From Gammaproteobacteria bacterium UBA2965 (GTDB lineage Bacteria; Pseudomonadota; Gammaproteobacteria; Pseudomonadales; Azotimanducaceae): 9,831 nt of DNA. This document shows positions 7,484 through 9,831 of the stretch, in pieces. Both the position numbers and the translations under genes were made by a program. The stretch is from positions 32,196 through 42,026 of the forward strand of contig DEBD01000021.1 of the NCBI GenBank assembly GCA_002348385.1. Direction: 5' to 3'. Positions within the stretch are counted from its first letter, which is position 1; every line of letters begins with the position of its first letter. The notes below the pieces were generated by a model. The model made no database searches, had not been told where the DNA came from, and saw only the letters and a program-made list of their open reading frames with translations.

Positions 7484-7506
7484 AAACGCCCCGCTTGTAT
7501 CGGGGC
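7484..7506 (-). terminator. Probable terminator of the SYLF gene
   Basis: Read leftward, GCCCCG (7506-7501), a seven-base loop and CGGGGC (7493-7488) form a 6-bp GC stem followed by GTTT. It lies 14 bases beyond the SYLF stop codon. The T-run is short, so this may be a weak intrinsic terminator allowing some read-through into the dehydrogenase pair. Confidence 0.45.
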
Positions 7507-7520
7507 TCCGACCAGCGCAG

Positions 7521-8153
7521 CTACTGAATAGACGAGATCTGGGTGGGCTCGTCGGATACTACCGGTTCAAGCGCCGGCGCAGCCACGTCAACGGGACGGT
7601 AGGAAAACTTCTGCCCGCCAAGGCTTGCCTCGAGCATGAGCCCGCCCCTGGCGATGGTGAACACCTTCATACCTTTGTAGTAGGTACTCCCCGCAGTGGT
7701 TGCGTCTTTCTTGCCCCCACTGGCTCCAGCGGTAGGCCCCGATGTCGCTGCGGCGGCAGATGCACCTGCAGTGAGGGCAACGGCCGCGGCATTCGCACCA
7801 AACTCGAAGTTCCCAGCGGCGAACTCATTGAAAGATCGTTCGTCCTGAAAGAACACGATCTGCGCAAAACCCTGACCTCCCGCAAGGAAGCCAGCGGTAA
7901 GTTGAGTCATGGTGGTGTCACCCACATGATCGTCGCCGATATACACCCGACCATTACCACGGGCAGCGCCAACGATAAATCCCACCTTGCCAATTGTGGG
8001 AAATACGGCGTATCCGTAGCAGTGGTCAAAGAAGGTACTGCTCGCTCCGGCATCGCGAAACAGATTTGCAGTGTCGTCGAACTTGTCGGCGAGCACGGAG
8101 CCTGCAGAGAACAACAGACAACCGGCTACCGTAAGTCTCATTACTAGCGACAT
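7521..8153 (-). CDS. Secreted SYLF/YSC84-type lipid-binding protein
   Basis: This 210-residue protein belongs to the SYLF (YSC84-like) lipid-binding family, whose eukaryotic members bind phosphoinositides; the bacterial role is poorly known and thought to concern the envelope. A signal peptide occupies residues 1-22 (basic start, hydrophobic LTVAGCLLFSAG, then SVLA before DKFDD). Family motifs follow: YGYAVFPTIGKVG (46-58), GRVYIGD, the GGQGFAQIVFFQDE block (92-105), FAAGNFEFGANAAAVALTAG (111-130) and FTIARGGLMLEASLGGQKFSY (165-185). Residues about 130-155 are an Ala/Gly/Ser/Thr-rich insert, and the last 25 residues are a loose tail. The start is ATG 8153 because AAGGGA (8160-8165) lies six bases upstream; frames to 8213 add a non-family extension, and ATG 8141 is an alternative. 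It appears to be transcribed alone and is probably unrelated to the catabolic genes. Confidence 0.87.
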   Translation of the reverse strand: MSLVMRLTVAGCLLFSAGSVLADKFDDTANLFRDAGASSTFFDHCYGYAVFPTIGKVGFIVGAARGNGRVYIGDDHVGDTTMTQLTAGFLAGGQGFAQIVFFQDERSFNEFAAGNFEFGANAAAVALTAGASAAAATSGPTAGASGGKKDATTAGSTYYKGMKVFTIARGGLMLEASLGGQKFSYRPVDVAAPALEPVVSDEPTQISSIQ

Positions 8154-8159
8154 ATAGAG

Positions 8160-8165
8160 TCCCTT
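8160..8165 (-). promoter_or_regulatory. Ribosome binding site fixing the SYLF gene start
   Basis: AAGGGA on the minus strand with six bases to ATG 8153. It places translation at the first residue of a well-formed signal peptide. Confidence 0.6.
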
Positions 8166-8248
8166 TATTACGCGCATTGACGGCGGGCCGGAGGATACCA
8201 CTTGGCAAAGCATTCAGGGAGAGGGAAAACACCATATCTCGCAGCTTT

Positions 8249-8277
8249 AATGACAAGGCGTTAAATACCTTGTCATT
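8249..8277. promoter_or_regulatory. Perfect 10-bp palindrome, possible operator upstream of the SYLF gene
   Basis: AATGACAAGG (8249-8258) and CCTTGTCATT (8268-8277) are exact reverse complements around a 9-base AT-rich centre. It lies about 96 bases upstream of the SYLF start, in the most AT-rich part of the window. The arms are long and symmetric as in a dimeric-regulator site, and neither side ends in a terminator-like T-tract. The regulator is unknown. The TTGTCA within the repeat could also serve as a leftward -35 box, but no -10 at normal spacing is convincing. Confidence 0.4.
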
Positions 8278-8302
8278 TCTCGGACACTGGCCTGAAAATG
8301 GA

Positions 8303-8330
8303 ATCGGGCCCCACGATCATGAGGCCCGAT
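8303..8330 (-). terminator. Probable terminator of the acyl-CoA dehydrogenase gene
   Basis: ATCGGGCC and GGCCCGAT form a perfect 8-bp stem with a 12-base loop, starting seven bases beyond the TAG at 8338-8340. Read leftward the stem is followed by TCCATTTTC, a modest T-rich run. Together with the palindrome at 8249-8277 this accounts for most of the 184-base gap 8154-8337. Confidence 0.5.
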
Positions 8331-8337
8331 CGAGCTC

Positions 8338-9564
8338 CTAGAGTAACTCTCCGCCGCAGGCCGACGCCGTCGTACCGTGCTCTTCGAAAGCCTTGATCAC
8401 ATTGGCTCCGGTGCGCCAGCGATGCACTTCGTCCGGACCATCCACCAGACGCTGGCTTCGGATCCCCGTATACCACCGCGCCAGCGGCGTGTCGTGGCTG
8501 TAACCAAGCGCCCCGTGAAGCTGCAGTGCCGTATCTACCACCTGGTGCACCATGTTGGCCATGAACACCTTGGCGATGCCGTTCTCCTGCCGAAGATCCA
8601 TACCGCGCTCGGCTTTATAGGCGATGTGCAGCAGCATCAATCGGGCCTTGTATATCTCGGCCGCGCAGTCGGCGAACATCCAGCGCACGCCCTGACGGTC
8701 CGCCAGGCGCTTACCGAAGGTCTCACGCTGGATCACGTGCGCCGCTGCCAGATCCAGGGCACGCTGCGCCATGGCCACGTTGTGCATACCGTGGCGAAGT
8801 CGGCCATAGGCCAGCCGATGCTGCCCCATGTTGAATCCCTGACCGCGCCCGCCAAGCAGATTCTCCCGCGGCACTACCAGGTTCTCGACGTTGACCTCCG
8901 AATGCGACCCGCCAATCTTCAAACCGAGTTCGGTATGAGGCTGCATGGTCTCGATGTTCCGAACAATCTGGTAACCGGGGTTGGGCAACTCTACCAGGAA
9001 GGTGCTGTAGCGCTCGTGGCGCGGCGCATCCGGATCGGTCTTGGCCATCACCAACGCGATATCGGCCACACTGGCAGACGAGCTGAACCACTTCTCTCCA
9101 TTGAGTACCCAGTTGTCACCTTCGAGCACGGCCGTGGTCTGCATGCCGGTGGCATCCGCTCCCGCCGCCTTTTCCGTCATGGAGTAGCAGATGCGCTTTT
9201 CTCCCTCCAGCAGCGGTTTTAAGAACTTTTCTTTCTGGAAGTCGGTGCCGTGCTCCAGCAACGTCAGCATGGTTGCGTCATCCGGACCTTGAGTGTTCAG
9301 CGCCAGGGCACCCAGCATGCTCTCACCCAATTCCATCTGCACCAGGGCGTTGGCCAACGGCGCCAGGCCCATGCCCCCATGCTCCTCGGGAACGAACGGA
9401 CACCACAACCCCTGGGCGCGGGCTTTGCTTCGCAGCTCGGCCAACACCGTGTCGAAGTTATCCGCCGTGCAACCTTCCTCGGCAGGAATGCACTCCTCCT
9501 GCACAAAAGTCCGCACCGTTTCACGTATGGCCTTGGTTTCGGCCGGAATTTCAAAATCGATCAC
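8338..9564 (-). CDS. Acyl-CoA dehydrogenase of the ACAD10/ACAD11 (LvaC-like) type
   Basis: This 408-residue FAD enzyme has the acyl-CoA dehydrogenase fold: N-terminal helices, a middle beta domain with CYSMTEKAAGADATG (126-140) and NGEKWFSS (155-162), and C-terminal helices with RETFGKRL (270-277) and LHGALGYSHDTPLARW (349-364). Several features place it in the ACAD10/11 clade: PRHERYSTFLV (181-191), GRGQGFNMGQHRLAYGR (239-255) and DGPDEVH (375-381). At the position of the usual catalytic Glu (MCAD YEGTSQ motif) it has Asp375, as in that clade. Known members act with an APH-fold kinase to dispose of 4- or 5-hydroxyacyl-CoAs; the kinase at 4204-5265 is a possible partner. I chose GTG 9564, because GGGGGA (9573-9578) lies eight bases upstream and VIDFEIPAE is where the family begins; ATG 9621 and GTG 9675 would add 19-37 residues unlike the family. 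It could instead be an ordinary medium- or long-chain dehydrogenase. Confidence 0.9.
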   Translation of the reverse strand: MIDFEIPAETKAIRETVRTFVQEECIPAEEGCTADNFDTVLAELRSKARAQGLWCPFVPEEHGGMGLAPLANALVQMELGESMLGALALNTQGPDDATMLTLLEHGTDFQKEKFLKPLLEGEKRICYSMTEKAAGADATGMQTTAVLEGDNWVLNGEKWFSSSASVADIALVMAKTDPDAPRHERYSTFLVELPNPGYQIVRNIETMQPHTELGLKIGGSHSEVNVENLVVPRENLLGGRGQGFNMGQHRLAYGRLRHGMHNVAMAQRALDLAAAHVIQRETFGKRLADRQGVRWMFADCAAEIYKARLMLLHIAYKAERGMDLRQENGIAKVFMANMVHQVVDTALQLHGALGYSHDTPLARWYTGIRSQRLVDGPDEVHRWRTGANVIKAFEEHGTTASACGGELL

Positions 9565-9572
9565 TCGCTCGG

Positions 9573-9578
9573 TCCCCC
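9573..9578 (-). promoter_or_regulatory. Ribosome binding site supporting the acyl-CoA dehydrogenase start
   Basis: GGGGGA on the minus strand lies eight bases before GTG 9564. The alternative ATG at 9621 has GGGG only three to four bases away, which is too close. Confidence 0.4.
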
Positions 9579-9651
9579 AGATTCTCGGTTTGCCGGCGAC
9601 TATATCAGCTAACCCGTACATTGCCCCACACCAGGCAAGTTGATTCCCCAC

Positions 9652-9831
9652 GTGCGCTCCACTAAGTTGCCCCACCCGCCACTCTCTTTGTTGCGAGATT
9701 TATTGCGCCCACGCACTCATCAGCTCGCCCGGTGGTTTGCTCTGCTGGCCGCCTGCACGGTGAGCGGCACCCTCGGAGCCCGAATCCACCAACGCATCCA
9801 GGACTTCGAAACCTTCAAACTCGCTCACTCG
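9652..9831 (+). CDS. Possible N-terminus of an unidentified membrane-anchored protein, 3' end cut
   Basis: The frame is open from a stop at 9610-9612 to the window edge. From GTG 9652 it encodes 60 residues; TTG 9688, 9691 or 9703 are other possible starts and there is no in-frame ATG. The translation has a basic stretch (LRPRTHQLARW), then a moderately hydrophobic segment (FALLAACTVSGTLGA), then a polar helix (RIHQRIQDFETF). That order is typical of a signal anchor or signal peptide. It would diverge from the acyl-CoA dehydrogenase. Third-position GC from 9703 is 32 of 43 codons. No family is recognised and no clear Shine-Dalgarno is present. A competing minus-strand frame ending at 9700 exists, so this call is tentative. 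Confidence 0.3.
   Translation, partial: MRSTKLPHPPLSLLRDLLRPRTHQLARWFALLAACTVSGTLGARIHQRIQDFETFKLAHS

Noticed and set aside
8139..8153. Lipoprotein signal (VAGC) in the SYLF protein
   Set aside because: The Cys is only residue 12, leaving too short a hydrophobic stretch before it. The SVLA cleavage site at residues 19-22 fits signal peptidase I better.
8377..9222. 281-codon plus-strand frame
   Set aside because: It is wholly antisense to the acyl-CoA dehydrogenase and has no recognisable domain or ribosome binding site.
9700..9831. Minus-strand frame of 43 codons ending in TAA at 9700-9702, as the end of a gene upstream of the dehydrogenase
   Set aside because: It is possible but has lower third-position GC (28 of 43) than the plus frame and a featureless Gly/Ser/Gln-rich tail. 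It cannot be decided without sequence to the right.
1..9831. CRISPR array, tRNA, rRNA, insertion sequence, phage or toxin-antitoxin genes
   Set aside because: No spaced direct repeats, cloverleaf-type sequence, transposase motifs or paired small genes were seen on either strand.

Overview
The window reads as a GC-rich bacterial chromosome segment, most likely from an aerobic proteobacterium. I lean towards a marine or soil gammaproteobacterium with broad catabolic capacity, but lineage cannot be fixed from this sequence. Evidence is a TonB-type C-terminal domain, a periplasmic SYLF protein, GC-rich codon use, and a cluster of oxygenases, an alcohol-type flavoprotein and acyl-CoA genes. I see no tRNA, rRNA, CRISPR array, insertion sequence or phage gene.

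Layout from left to right: (1) the C-terminal part of a TonB-domain protein (+), cut by the window edge; (2) a type I Baeyer-Villiger monooxygenase (-), convergent with it; (3) across a 147-base divergent spacer, a two-gene operon (+) of a phthalate-dioxygenase-type Rieske oxygenase and an ACAD10/11- or LvaA-like phosphotransferase; (4) convergent with that, a tightly coupled pair (-) of a gluconate-2-dehydrogenase subunit-3-like small protein and a GMC flavoprotein oxidoreductase; (5) a single secreted SYLF/YSC84 lipid-binding protein (-); (6) an acyl-CoA dehydrogenase of the ACAD10/11 type (-); (7) at the right edge, a possible start of an unidentified membrane-anchored protein (+, low confidence).

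The catabolic genes suggest one coherent idea. The Rieske oxygenase and GMC enzyme could hydroxylate and oxidise an alicyclic or aromatic skeleton. The Baeyer-Villiger enzyme could turn a ketone into a lactone or ester, whose hydrolysis gives a hydroxy acid. The kinase plus ACAD pair matches the known strategy for breaking down 4- or 5-hydroxyacyl-CoAs: phosphorylate the hydroxyl, then eliminate it to enter beta-oxidation. The individual families are well supported. The linked pathway is inference: no lactonase, CoA ligase or Rieske reductase is present in the window, and no substrate can be named. The TonB-domain and SYLF genes are probably envelope functions unrelated to the pathway.
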